Source: Anomaloglossus baeobatrachus
Lineage: Eukaryota > Chordata > Amphibia > Anura > Aromobatidae
Direction of reading: 5' to 3'
Assembly (NCBI RefSeq): GCF_048569485.1
Contig: NC_134356.1
Coordinates: 94,121,604 to 94,185,603 of the forward strand
Length of the DNA stretch: 64,000 nt
The translations under genes and the position numbers were made by a program. Under the pieces are notes generated by a model, which worked only from the letters and a program-made list of their open reading frames with translations, did no database searches and was not told the origin of the DNA. This document shows positions 42,490-53,394 of this stretch, piece after piece (position 1 is the stretch's first letter; every line of letters starts with the position of its first letter).

Positions 42490-43788
42490 TGCTGCTTTAG
42501 CCCCTCATCAAAATTAGCCAGTGAATCACATTTCTAGCTATTGGTAATTATTAGTGCCTGCTCAAAATGTGTCAGTTAACCACATTTCTAGCTAATGGTA
42601 CTTATTAGTGCCTGCTCAAAATTTGCCAGTAAACTAGCTAAATAGATCTTGGAACTTTTAGTGCCTGCTCAAAATTACCCAGTGAACCACATTTCGAGGT
42701 ATTGGTACTTTTTACTGCCTGCTGAAAATTTCCTAGTAAACCATATTTCTCAGTATTGGTACTTATTAGTGCCTGCTCAAAATTTGCCAGTGTCCTAGCT
42801 AAATAGGTCTTGGCACTTTTTAGTGCCTGCTCAAAATTACCCAGTGAACCACATTTTTAAATATTAGTACCTATTAGGGCCTGTTCAAAATTAGCCAGTG
42901 AAGCACATTTCTAGGGATTGATATTTAGTAGTGCCTGCTCAAAATTAGCCAGTGAAGCACATTTCTAGGTATTGGTACTCTTTAGTGCCTGCTGAAAATT
43001 TGCCAGTGAACCACATTTCTAGGTATTGATATATATTTGTACCTGCTCAAAATTAGCCAGTCAACTATATTTCTAGGTATTGGTACTTTTTAGTGCCTTA
43101 TAAAAAATTACCAGTGAACCACATTTCTAGGTATTGGTACGTTTTAGTGCCTGCTTAAAATTACCCAGTGAACTACATTTATAGGTATTGGTACTTATTA
43201 ATGCCTGCTAAAAATTACCCAGTGAACCTCATTACCAGGTATTAATGCTTTTTAGTACCTGCTGAAAATTACCCAGCAAACCACATTTCTAGGTATTGGT
43301 AATTATCAGTGCCTGCTCAAAATTTGTCAGTGAACTAGCTAAATAAGTCTTGGTATTTTTTAGTGCCTGCTCAAAATTACCCAGTGAACCACAATTATAG
43401 GTATTGGTACTTATTAATGCCTGCTAAAAATTACCCAGTGAACCACATTTCCAGGTATTCATACTTTTTAGTACCTGCTGAAAATTACCCAGGGAACCAC
43501 ATTTCTAGGTATTGGTAATTATTAGTGCCTGCTCAAAATTTGCCAGTGACCTAGCTAAATAGGTCTTGAGACTTTTTAGTGCCTGCTGAAAATTACCCAG
43601 TGAACCACATTTCAAGGTATTGATGCTTATTAGTGCCTGCTAAAAATTTCCCAGTGAACCACATTTCTTGGTATTGGTACTTATTAGTGCCTGCTCAAAA
43701 TATGCCAGTGAACTAGCTAAATAGGTCTTGGCACTTTTTAGTGCCTGCTCAAAATTACCTGGTGAACCACATTTTTAAATATTGGTAC
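42490..43788 (+). repeat. ~55-bp minisatellite, segment 1 (hAT C 5' array)
   Basis: Units of about 52-60 bp built on TTAGTGCCTGCTCAAAATTA, CCAGTGAACCACATTTCTAG and GTATTGGTACTTATT, with a recurrent alternative half CTAGCTAAATAGGTCTTGGC. The same array resumes at 51589, 52861, 58617 and 63057 after each inserted element. Confidence 0.9.
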
Positions 43789-44039
43789 TAGAGATGAGCG
43801 AACCGGCCGTGGTTCGGCTCGAGTTTGGTTCGTCGAACGGAGGTCTCGTTTGAGTTCAGTTCGGCGAACGTTCGACGAACCGAACTCGAACCAATAGGAA
43901 ATAATGGGAGGCAATCACAAACACATAAAAACGCATTATAAATGTACACATACAGTTAATAAACATTGCCATAACACTTACCGGTCCCCGCGATCCCTCC
44001 TGCACTCTGTCTCCTGCCGCTATTCCATCCGATGATCGC

Positions 44040-44465
44040 TGAATCCTCCCGGTGACCAGCACTGCCAGCAGTGATGCAGGACCTATCGTGACGTCAAAAT
44101 AGCCATGTGACCAGTCATGTGGCTATTATCTCATTGGCTACAGACTGGTCACATGGCTTTGACGTCATGTCCTGTCCTAGGCCCTGTCATTGCACTCTCC
44201 GGTACACGGTGCACATTTGTGTATCGCCGTGTACCGGCGACATGCTCTAGCACACGGTCGACTTCCCGTTCCGTTAGGGACCGGCTGACACAGCCGGTCA
44301 TTAACGGAGATCACCGTTGCCATAGCAATGCAGTTAGCGGTGACGTCACCGCGGCTCCGGGAATTACATGATCGGAGCACCGTTGCTATGGTAACGCGTC
44401 TGTCAGCGTTACCGCTGTTACCTCTAACAGCCAGCAGCACTGATCACTCACGGAGTGACGGCTGC
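44040..44465. other. CpG-rich non-coding cargo of hAT D
   Basis: Contains an imperfect inverted repeat around 44090-44170 (GTGACGTCAAAATAGCCATG left; GGTCACATGGCTTTGACGTC right). No gene supported; frames on both strands overlap. Confidence 0.55.
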
Positions 44466-44518
44466 ACGCTGCTTCCCGTGCAGCCTTCACGAAGTGAAGG
44501 CTGCACGGGAAGCAGCGT
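44466..44518. repeat. Perfect 25-bp-stem hairpin
   Basis: Arms 44466-44490 and 44494-44518 are exact reverse complements around the 3-nt loop GAA; they carry GCTTCCCGTGCAGCC and its complement. Confidence 0.92.
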
Positions 44519-44822
44519 CTTCCGCCATGCAACAGTAATGGAGCAGAGCTGCATTTGTTGAAAGAGAAAGACAGAAGACCATGGGTCGTGGAGGGCTGAC
44601 AGGGGGTAATAAAGATGGAGTCTCTAATGTGTCTGTGTATTTATTTCTATTAAAGTATTTTTTCTCTGTGTGGTGTCTTTTTTTTTTAACCCTTTATTGG
44701 AGATTCTTAATGGCCGGGTCAAACGTGCCTGACACTAAGAATCTCTGGCTTAATACTAGCTAGTAAAACAAAGCTAGTATTAACTCATTATTACCCAACA
44801 AGCCACCCGGCTTCAGGGCTGT
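44519..44822. other. No gene seen (hAT D cargo)
   Basis: Unassigned sequence; a small inverted repeat AATACTAGCTAG / CTAGTATT occurs near 44752-44782. Confidence 0.5.
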
Positions 44823-45701
44823 TGGAAGAGTTGGATACAGCGCCAGATGATGGTGCTTCTATGAAAGCGCCATTTTCTGGGGCGGCTGCGGACTGCAATT
44901 CGCAGCAGAGGCGCCCAGAAACCTCGGGCTAACCTGTGCTGCGGATTCCAATCCCCAGCTGCCTAGTTGTACCTGGCTGGACACAAAAATGGGGCGAAGC
45001 CCACGTCATTTGTTTTTTAATTATTTCATGAAATAAGTGAAATAATTAAAAAAAAAACGGGCTTCCCTATATTTTTGGTTCCCAGCCGGGTACAAATAGG
45101 CAACTGGGGGTTGGAGGCAGCCCGTGGCTGCCTGCTGTACCTGGCTAGCATACAAAAATATGGCGAAGCCCACGTCATTTTTTTGGTGGGCAAAAAACTT
45201 CTGCATACAGTCCTGGATGGAGTATGCTGAGCCTTGTAGTTCTGCAGCTGCTGTCTGCTCTTCTCCATACAGACAGACAGTAGCTGCAGAACTACAAGGC
45301 TCAGCATACTCCATCCAGGACTGTATGCAGAAGTTTTTTGCCCCTGAAAAAATTATGTGGGCTTCGCCATATTTTTGTATGCTAGCCAGGTACAGCTGGC
45401 AGGTACGGCTGCCCCCAACCCCCAGTTGCCTATTTGTACCCGGCTGGGAACCAAAAATAAAGGGAAGCCCTTTTTTTATTATTTCATGAATTTCATGAAA
45501 TAATTAGAAAACAAATGATGTAGGCTTCGCCCCATTTTTGTGTCCAGCCAGGTACAACTAGGCAGCTGGGGATTGGAATCCGCAGCACAGGTTGGCCTGA
45601 GCTTTCTGGGCCCCACTGCTGCGAATTGCAGTCTGCAGCCGCCTCAGAAAATGGCCCTTTCATAGAAGCGCCATCTTCTGGCGCTGTATCCAACTCTTCC
45701 A
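44823..45701. repeat. ~880-bp inverted repeat (palindrome) in hAT D
   Basis: Arms of about 435 bp meet near 45258-45268. Outer ends read TGGAAGAGTTGGATACAGCG and its complement; inner ends CTGCAGCTGCTGTCTG and CAGACAGTAGCTGCAG. Arms differ by scattered substitutions and small gaps, so it is not very recent. Confidence 0.85.
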
Positions 45702-46149
45702 GCACCTGCCTGCTATACCTGGCTAGCATACAAAAATATGGCGAAGCTCACGTCCTTTTTTTGTAGTTTTTTGGCAAAAAAAAAAAAAAGCATCCCTGGA
45801 TTTTCCATTGCCAGTGAAGGTAACACCAAGCAGTGGGGGTTAGCAGCCAGTAGCTGCTTGGATTACCCTTAGCTAGCAATACAAAAAATGCAGCGGGAGC
45901 CCATATATATTTTTTTTAATTATTTATTTAAATAACTAAAAACAAAATGGGCTTCCCTGTATTTTGATTGCTGGACATCACAGTGCTGTAAAAATAAATC
46001 TTTATAAAAAATGACGTAGCGCTCCGCGGTATTTTTGACTCTCAGCGCAGATAAAGCAGACAGCTATGGGTTGCCACCCCCATCTGCCTGCCGTTACCTT
46101 GGTTGGCAATCAAAATACAGGGAAGCCCATTAATTTTTTCTATTTAAAA
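45702..46149. other. No gene seen (hAT D cargo)
   Basis: Diverged reiterations of blocks such as GGTTGGCAATCAAAATACAG and AAATGACGT, apparently older copies of the units in the neighbouring repeats. Confidence 0.5.
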
Positions 46150-46745
46150 AATAGTTAAAAAAAATGACGTTGGGTCCCCCCATTTTTGATAGCCAGCTAG
46201 GGTAAAGCAGACGGCTGTAGCCTGAAAACCACAGCTGGCAGCTTTACCGTGGTTGGGGATCCAATGTGGAGGTCCCCCCAGGCTTTTTTTTTATAATTAT
46301 TTTATGAATATAATTACACAAAAAAAGTAGGGTCCCCCCCAAATTGGATCACCAGCCAAGGTAAAGCGGACAGCTGTGGTCTGGTATTCTCAGGGTGGGA
46401 AGGTCCATAGTTATTGGGCCTTCACAGCCTAAAAATAGCAGGCCGCAGGCACCCCAGACGTGGTGCATCCACTAGATGCGCCAATCCTGGCGCTTCACCC
46501 CAGCTCATCCCGTGCCCTGGTGCAGTGGCAAACGGGGTAATAAATCGGGTTGATACTAGCTGTAAAGTCACCTGAGATCAAGCCCAGCAGTTTGTGATGT
46601 CATGGCGTCTATTAGATACCCAACATCATAAACTGTCAGTACTAACAAAAAAAAAAATCGACAAAAGAAATTTATTTGAAAAAACAGTCCCCAAAACATT
46701 TCCTCTTTCACCAATTTATTGTAAGAAAAAAAATAAAGAGGTCCC
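46150..46745. repeat. Direct repeat in hAT D, copy 1
   Basis: Shares ordered blocks with 50140-50735, including ATTGGATCACCAGCCAAGG, AGCCTAAAAATAGCAGGCCG, CCCCAGCTCATCCCGTGCCC, TTTATTTGAAAAAAC and CCAATTTATTG. The two copies are about 4 kb apart and in the same orientation. Confidence 0.8.
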
Positions 46746-46916
46746 ACGACAACTCTGGACCGTCTAGAATATGGGGAGAGACACTCAGGGAACGTATCCC
46801 CCATTTTCTAGGAGTGCAGACCCTTCATGTGAGGAGTGTGGGTGCAATGAATCTGCAGTCACTCTCCCCGGGTCCACAGCAGCAGAGTCCATGTCGTAAT
46901 GGTTGCTACCAAAGCT

Positions 46917-47207
46917 GCAATGCCCTGCTCATGAGGTAAGGGCATGCCTAATCAGGAGAACTATTCTACATTTCCAAATATTGGTATTTGCTGATATTAT
47001 TGCTATTCCACCTACTATATATTGGGGACAGGATCTTGGAGATGGAATACCCCTTTAAGTCCAGTTATCTAGCTGAATGAATGAATACTTAACAACAGAG
47101 CTCGCTATTTAGATGTGTTTTCTTGTGGCATATAACGGACTCTCATGTTTGGTAGTCGTTCAGCAGGGAAACTATAAAAGCAAATCCCTCCATTTGGAAA
47201 TGTAGTA
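46917..47207. mobile_element. Foldback MITE copy 2, left arm and start of a right arm
   Basis: 46917-47060 matches the right half of the MITE at 12209-12595 from centre to outer end. 47187-47207 (ATTTGGAAATGTAG), continued after the Tc1 element by 48848-48898, is an inverted copy of 46917-46980. Tc1 copy 2 entered this inverted arm at a TA. Confidence 0.6.
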
Positions 47208-48847
47208 CAGTCAGGGCCAGAAATATTTGGACAGTGACACAAGGTTTGTTATTTTAGCTGTTTACAAAAACATGTTCAGAAATACAATTATATATATAAT
47301 ATGGGCTGAAAGTGCACACTCCCAGCTGCAATATGAGAGTTTTCACATCCAAATCGGAGAAAGAGTTTAAGAATCATAGCTCTGTAATGCAGAGCCTCCT
47401 CTTTTTCAAGGGACCAAAAGTAATTGGACAAGTGACTCTAAGGGCTGCAATTAACTCTGAAGGCATCTCCCTCGTTAACCTGTAATCAATGAAGTAGTTT
47501 AAAGGTCTGGGGTTGATTACAGGTGTGTGGTTTTGCATTTGGAAGCTGTTGCTGTGACCAGACAACATGCGGTCTAAGGAACTCTCAATTGAGGTGAAAC
47601 AGAACATCCTGAGGCTGAAGAAAAAGAAAAAATCCATCAGAGAGATAGCAGACATGCTTGGAGTAGCAAAATCAACAGTCGGGTACATTCTGAGAAAAAA
47701 GGAATTCAAAAACTCAAAAAGGCCTGGGCGTCCACGGATGACAACAGTGGTGGATGATCGCCGCATACTTTCTTTGGTGAAGAAGAACCCGTTCACAACT
47801 TCAACTGAAGTCCAGAACACTCTCAATGAAGTAGGTGTATCTGTCTCTAAGTCAACAGTAAAGAGAAGACTCCATGAAAGTAAATACAAAGGGTTCACAT
47901 CTAGATGCAAACCATTCATCAATTCCAAAAATAGACAGGCCAGAGTTAAATTTGCTGAAAAACACCTCATGAAGCCAGCTCAGTTCTGGAAAAGTATTCT
48001 ATGGACAGATGAGACAAAGGTCAACCTGTACCAGAATGATGGGAAGAAAAAAGTTTGGAGAAGAAAGGGAACGGCACATGATCCAAGGCATACCACATCC
48101 TCTGTAAAACATGGTGGAGGCAACATGATGGCATGGGCATGCATGGCTTTCAATGGCACTGGGTCACTTGTGTTTATTGATGACATAACAGCAGACAAGA
48201 GTAGCCGGATGAAGTCTGAATTGTACAGGGATATACTTTCAGCCCAGATTCAGCCAAATGCCGCAAAGTTGATCGGACGGCGCTTCATAGTACAGATGGA
48301 CAATGACCCCAAGCATACAGCCAAAGCTACCCAGGAGTTCATGAGTGCAAAAAAGTGGAACATTCTGCAATGGCCAAGTCAATCACCAGATCTTAACCCA
48401 ATTGAGCATGCATTTCACTTGCTCAAATCCAGACTTAAGACGGAAAGAGCCACAAACAAGCAAGACCTGAAGGCTGCGGCTGTAAAGGCCTGGCAAAGCA
48501 TTAAGAAGGAGGAAACCCAGCGTTTCGTGATGTCCATGGGTTCCAGACTTAAGGCAGTGATTGCCTCCAAAGGATTCGCAACAAAATATTGAAAATAAAA
48601 ATATTTTGTTTGGGTTTGGTTTATTTGTCCAAATACTTTTGACCTCCTAAAATATGGAGTGTTTGTAAAGAAATGTGTACAATTCCTACAATTTCTATCA
48701 GATACTTTTGTTCAAACCTTCAAATTAAACATTACAATCTGCACTTGAATTCTGTTGTAGAGGTTTCATTTCAAATCCAATGTGGTGGCATGCAGAGCCC
48801 AACTCGCGAAAATTGTGTCACTGTCCAAATATTTCTGGACCTAACTG
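47208..48847 (+). mobile_element. Tc1-like transposon copy 2, complete
   Basis: 1640 bp, same family as 9889-11540 and very similar throughout. The left end reads CAGTCAGGGCCAGAAATATT (changed from CAGTTAGGTCC) and the right end is intact; TA on both sides. Inserted in a foldback MITE arm within hAT D. Confidence 0.92.
47567..48592 (+). CDS. Tc1-like transposase, open frame (341 aa)
   Basis: Same domain order as 10248-11285: helix-turn-helix (SIREIADMLGVAKSTVGYIL), GRPRM linker intact, second helix-turn-helix, WTDET, QMDNDPKHT and SPDLNPIEH with DD34E spacing. Relative to copy 1 it is 12 nt shorter in the linker (KKEFKNSKRP against KKELTGELGNSKRP) and keeps Arg in GRPR. No stop or frameshift, so it could encode a full protein; activity is unknown. 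The left terminal repeat carries changes that might reduce mobility. Confidence 0.92.
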   Translation: MRSKELSIEVKQNILRLKKKKKSIREIADMLGVAKSTVGYILRKKEFKNSKRPGRPRMTTVVDDRRILSLVKKNPFTTSTEVQNTLNEVGVSVSKSTVKRRLHESKYKGFTSRCKPFINSKNRQARVKFAEKHLMKPAQFWKSILWTDETKVNLYQNDGKKKVWRRKGTAHDPRHTTSSVKHGGGNMMAWACMAFNGTGSLVFIDDITADKSSRMKSELYRDILSAQIQPNAAKLIGRRFIVQMDNDPKHTAKATQEFMSAKKWNILQWPSQSPDLNPIEHAFHLLKSRLKTERATNKQDLKAAAVKAWQSIKKEETQRFVMSMGSRLKAVIASKGFATKY

Positions 48848-48898
48848 TATATAGCTCTCCTGATCAATTATGTTCCTTACCTCATGAGCAGGGAATTG

Positions 48899-49117
48899 CA
48901 GTAATAATAATAATTTATTCATTTATATAGCGTTATTAATTCCATAGCGCTGTATGTCTTTGGAGTGTGGGAGGAAACCGGAGAACCCGGAGGAAACCCA
49001 CGCAAACACGGGGAGAACATACAAACTCCTTGCAGATGGTGTCCTTGGTGAGAATTGAACCCAGGACCTCAGCGCTGCAAGACTTCAGTGCTAACCACTG
49101 AGCCACCATGCCGCCCA
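48899..49117 (-). mobile_element. tRNA-derived SINE
   Basis: On the minus strand the head reads TGGTGGCTCAGTGGTTAGC (A box, about 49088-49108), then GGTTCAATTC (B box, 49052-49061), a body with CTCCCCGTGTTTGCGTGGG and TTTCCTCCCACACTCCAAAG, and an ATT-rich tail near 48899-48912. These are RNA polymerase III promoter elements of a tRNA-like head. Target duplication not defined. Confidence 0.85.
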
Positions 49118-50139
49118 TTTAGCTTACAGATGCATAACCACCACTCACTGTGTCTGAACACAGGAAGCTGAGCTGACAGCCGCTCTGTGCATGCGGCAGC
49201 GTCTATTGTGAAGGAGAGGGCCGTGGGGGGATCAACGCTGCACAGGTACCGTGGGACACCGGGGAATACCGGTGGAGTTATAGGGGGTAACCTGGCAGGG
49301 CCTGGGAAGGAGTTTTCTGTCGCATGTGTCCTGGCACATGCGACAGAAATCAGAGGAGTAGAGCGAATGCGGCCGGCGCGCTGCTGTGCGCGCGGCCATC
49401 TTGGATTTCTGGGAGGGCATCAGGGGGGGGCACTTTGGCGACACCGGGGGACCGGGGAGGAGATTTATCATGTTTGTTCATGCCAGATGGGAGATAAATA
49501 ATTTTTTACCGGCGCTGTCATTTACTGTAACGTGATCATCGGTGTACAGTGTATACCTGTGATCACGTCAGCGGGGACTGGAAAAACCGTCCTGAATCAT
49601 GATCTCCAGGGTCTCAGCTAGCCCTGAAACCCCGGAGATTTTCTGACGCTGGGGGGCGTTATTCACTTATTTCTGCCTGCTGTTTATAAACGGCAGATCA
49701 GAATAAGGCTACATTAACACGACCGATCCATTTTTGCGGTCTGCAAAAAACAGTCCGTTTTTTTCACGGGTGCATCCGTGTGGTATCCGTTTCCGTTCCG
49801 TAGACGGTCCGCATGTCATCTGTTTGTCATCCGTGTGCCTTCCGTTTATTTTGTGCACTGCAAAAAAACTGAAGGAGGGAAAATACATAAATTTACCCAG
49901 GATCCATAGCTTCATCCTACATGAGGCGGTCACATGTTCACTCCAGTGCCATTTTCTACTGCTTTTCACAGCGTAGAGCGCTCTGGTGATTTTCTTGTGC
50001 TTATACACTTCATATCAGTCTTTTATGTCATTATAATGGCAGAAAGACACATAATGTCCCACTCTCCTGCATTTTGTAATTTTGCACCCTTTGGTGCCTT
50101 TCATGTGGCACTAAGGGTTGCTTAGCTTTGTATTTAGCC
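49118..50139. other. No gene seen; GC-rich then repeat-like cargo of hAT D
   Basis: 49180-49470 is GC-rich. 49700-49870 has reiterated CCGTTT/CATCCGTGTG motifs typical of an amphibian MITE-like repeat. No coding gene is supported. Confidence 0.5.
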
Positions 50140-50735
50140 AAAAAAATGAAAAAAAAAATGACGTAGGGTTCCCCCTATTTTTGTAGCCAGCTAGGGTAAA
50201 GCAGACGGCTGCAGCCTGCAGACCACTGCTGGCAGCCTCACCTTGGCTGGTAATCCAAAACTGAGGGCACCCCACGCTGTTATTTTAAATTAAATAAATA
50301 ATTTTAAAAAAAAAACACGTAGGGGTTCCCCCAAAATTGGATCACCAGCCAAGGTAAAGCAGACAGCTGGGGTCTGATATTCTCAGACTAGGGAGGTCCA
50401 TGGTTATTGGACTCTCCCCAGCCTAAAAATAGCAGGCCGCAGCCGCCCCAGAAGTGGCGCATCTATTAGATGTGCCAATCCTGGTGCTTCGCCCCAGCTC
50501 ATCCCGTGCCCTGGTGCGGTGGCAAACAGGGTAATATATGGGGTTAATACCAGATGTGTAATGTCACCTGGCATCAAGGCCTGGGGTTGGTGAGGTCAGG
50601 CGTCTATCAGATACCTGACATCACCAACCCAGTCAGTAATAACAAAAAAATAGACGACAAACACATTTTTATTTGAAAAAACACTCCCCAATACATTCCC
50701 TCTTTAACCAATTTATTGGAAAGAAAAACAAATCC
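50140..50735. repeat. Direct repeat in hAT D, copy 2
   Basis: Counterpart of 46150-46745 with scattered differences and the same orientation. Confidence 0.8.
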
Positions 50736-50994
50736 AGGTCTGGTTCAATCCAAGGGGTTGCCATGACGATCCACACTGTCCCAGTCAATGAAGAGCAGGA
50801 TGTTCCCCATTGGCTGGGAGATCAGTGCAGTGACCTGAGCTAACATCAATGGGTCAGCCCAGGTCACTGAAGGGGATGACAAGTGCTGCTGTCAGCGAGG
50901 TACATTACCTGCGCTGATCTCCTGCACTGCTGACAGCACCTGTCACTGAGTTCAATGACCGCCGCCTTCACAGCCAAGTATCGCGAGCGGCCCG

Positions 50995-51108
50995 TGACGT
51001 CACTGCTAGTCAGTCTCGGGTCGGAAGCGAGAGAAGGTGATGTGACAAGCGGCGGCCATGGAAGACAGTGACAGCGCTGAGGTCGGGAATTCATCACCGC
51101 AGGTAAGC
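50995..51108 (+). promoter_or_regulatory. Exon-like start: CRE site, Kozak ATG, short reading, splice donor
   Basis: TGACGTCA (perfect CRE) at 50995-51002 in a CpG-rich stretch, then GCGGCCATGG with the ATG at 51058. Fifteen codons (MEDSDSAEVGNSSPQ) run to CAG|GTAAGC at 51102/51103, a strong splice donor in phase 0. It could be a captured host first exon or a chance assembly; no second exon is visible. Confidence 0.45.
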
Positions 51109-51588
51109 CGAGCGGGACCATGTGTGCAGAGTGCAGGTGGGCGGAGCCATGTGTGCTGGCGGCGGAGTGCGAAGTGGGTGGCGCTGAGGACGTCAGTGTC
51201 GTGGACTGCTTGGCTGGGGACAGGTGAGTGTGAGTGTGAGTGTGTGTGTGTGTGTGTGTACATGCCGCGTGCAGGAGGGGGCGGTGTGAGCTGAGCGGGG
51301 AAGTGTGGGCTTCCTGCACGTAACTAGGATAAACATCGGGTTACTAACCAAAGCGCTTTGCTTGGATACCCGATGTTTATCTTGGTTACCAGCTTCTGGC
51401 AGGCTGCCAGCGATAGCTCCTGCATACTGTAGCTCTAAAAAGCCCTGCTTTTTGCTGCTAGAACCGTTCTCGAACATATCTAGAACTATCGAGCTTTAGC
51501 AAAAAGCTCGAGTTCTATTTCGGTCTAGAACAGCCCCCAAAATCACTCGAGCCGCGAACTGGAGAACCGCGAACCACGCTCAACTCTA

Positions 51589-52009
51589 ATTGGTACCTCT
51601 TTGGGTGTGTTCAAAATTAGACAGTGAAGCACATTTCTAGGTATTGATTTTTATCAGTGTCTGCTCAAAATTAGTCAGTCAACCACGTTTTTAGGTATTG
51701 GTATTTATTAGTGCTAGCTCAAAATTAGCCAGTGAAGCACATTTCTAGGTATTGAAAATTTACCAGTGAACCACATTTCTAGGTATTGGTACTTTTTATG
51801 TGCCTGCTCAAAATTAGCCAGTGAACCACATTTCTAGGCATTGGTACTTATTAGTGCCTTCTGAAAATTACCCAGTGAACCACATTTCCAGGTATTGGTA
51901 CTTATTAGTACCTGCTTAAAATTTGCCAGTGAAATATCTAAATAAGCCTTGGCACTTTTTAGTGCCTGCTCAAAATTACCCAGTGAACAACATTTCGAGG
52001 TGTTGATAC
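51589..52009 (+). repeat. ~55-bp minisatellite, segment 2 (hAT C array)
   Basis: Resumes with ATTGGTAC, the target duplication of hAT D; units as in 42490-43788. Confidence 0.9.
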
Positions 52010-52855
52010 TGTAACGTCCTGGATGTGGATTCACTGGACCGTGCACCGGACTCCCCTGGAGAGGCAACCAAGAGCTAACCCTTATACAAGGACTGTCTGG
52101 TCGCCCCACCAGAGGGCCTAAATGCACGGCAGCCCGAACACGAGTAGGTACGGGAACAGCGTCCTTCAGGGGACTGGTAGTACGAAGTCTCTGGGGCCAC
52201 AGAGTTCTAGAAGACAGTGCCGGAAACAGGTTCAGGTACCGGGTTGGAACAACAGACGGGATCTAAGTCCAGCTGTGCGTGAAGGTTGAGGTCGCCGGGC
52301 CTAGTCCAGGTGACGGATTCAGACTGCCAGGAGATGGCGGAATCCTCAGCACATGGTAACCGGGACACTTCCTGGGAGATTGGCACTCTGGGACCAGGTC
52401 AGGATGGCAGACGGGCTCTGCGGAAGACACAGGGTTAATTGGGATGCAATGCACAGAGAGACCTGACATCTAGCTCAAGGAACACGTTGCTCAGGCTCCA
52501 CCCACATGGAAAGGGAAGCCTTATATACCCTGTCCCAATATCATGTCATATCCTGCTTCAGGAGTGCTGGACCTATAAGTTAAGGTGAGTGGGCATGGCC
52601 CCGCCCTATACACATGCATGAGCCTCAGAATTAGAGCCAGACAACTCAGAGTCAGACCACTCAGAGTCAGACACAAGGGAGCAGGCCGCAGGGGAGCACG
52701 AGCGGTAGCGGCAGCCATGACCGGTGGGCATGTGGACCAGATCAGTGGGTAAGGAGTGATACCGTGAGGGTGAGACTGGATCAGTGGGTAAGGAGCGATA
52801 CCGTGAGACTGGATCAGTGGGTAAGGAGTGGTACCGTGACGGCGGGAGCGTGACA
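52010..52855. mobile_element. Solo-LTR fossil in the minisatellite
   Basis: 846 bp, starting TGTAACGTCC and ending GCGTGACA, flanked by the 5-bp target duplication GATAC (52005-52009, 52856-52860). A TG...CA end pair with a 5-bp duplication fits an LTR element, probably Gypsy-type. A ~38-bp unit (GGATCAGTGGGTAAGGAG) is repeated about three times at 52738-52842. No internal genes; its internal region was lost by recombination between LTRs. Confidence 0.82.
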
Positions 52856-52860
52856 GATAC

Positions 52861-53083
52861 TTATTAGTTCCTGCTGAAAATTTGCCAGTGAACCACATTT
52901 CTCAGTATTGCTACTTATTAGTGCCTGTTCAAAATTTGCCAGTGAACTAACTAAATAAGTCTTGGCACTTTTTAGTGCCTGCTCAAAATTACCCAGTGAA
53001 CCACATTTCTATGTATTGGAACTTTTTAGTGCTTGCTGAAAATTTCCCAGTGAACCACATTTCTCGGTATTGGTACTTAGTAG
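52861..53083 (+). repeat. ~55-bp minisatellite, segment 3 (hAT C array)
   Basis: About four units between the solo LTR and hAT B. Confidence 0.9.
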
Positions 53084-53394
53084 TAGAGATGAGCGAACCG
53101 GTCGCGGTTCGGCTCAAGTTCGGTTCGCCGAACAGAGGTCTCGTTTGGGTTCGGTTCGGCGAACCGGTTCGGCGAACCACTCGAACCGCATAGGAAACAA
53201 TGGGAGGCAATCACAAACACATAAAAACACCTAGAAAACACCCTCAAAGGTGTCCAAAAGGTGACAAACAACTCACAACACAACACAAACACATGGGAAA
53301 GTGACAAGGACATATACTCATGCAAAAACAAAAGAGCTGGACAAGGAAAAAGAGGAGGAGACACAGATATAGGCATGGCACGCCCTTCTAAAAT

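Larger units (their letters stand above)
43789..51588 (-). mobile_element. hAT D: 7.8-kb non-autonomous element
   Basis: Left end TAGAGATGAGCG, right end (reverse complement) TAGAGTTGAGCG. Exact 8-bp target duplication ATTGGTAC at 43781-43788 and 51589-51596. The terminal ~130-150 bp match hAT A and B, but no transposase is present. The cargo includes CpG-rich blocks, a perfect hairpin, an ~880-bp inverted repeat, ~590-bp direct repeats, a Tc1 element with open transposase, a SINE and an exon-like start. Mobilisation by a hAT A/B-type transposase is inferred from shared ends. Confidence 0.88.

Noticed and set aside
42490-43788. CRISPR-like array
   Set aside because: Whole units vary and there are no constant repeats with unique spacers; this is a minisatellite in a vertebrate genome.
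51006-51319. Minus-strand frames through the TG/CA tract near 51236-51260
   Set aside because: Driven by a microsatellite; no homology signal.
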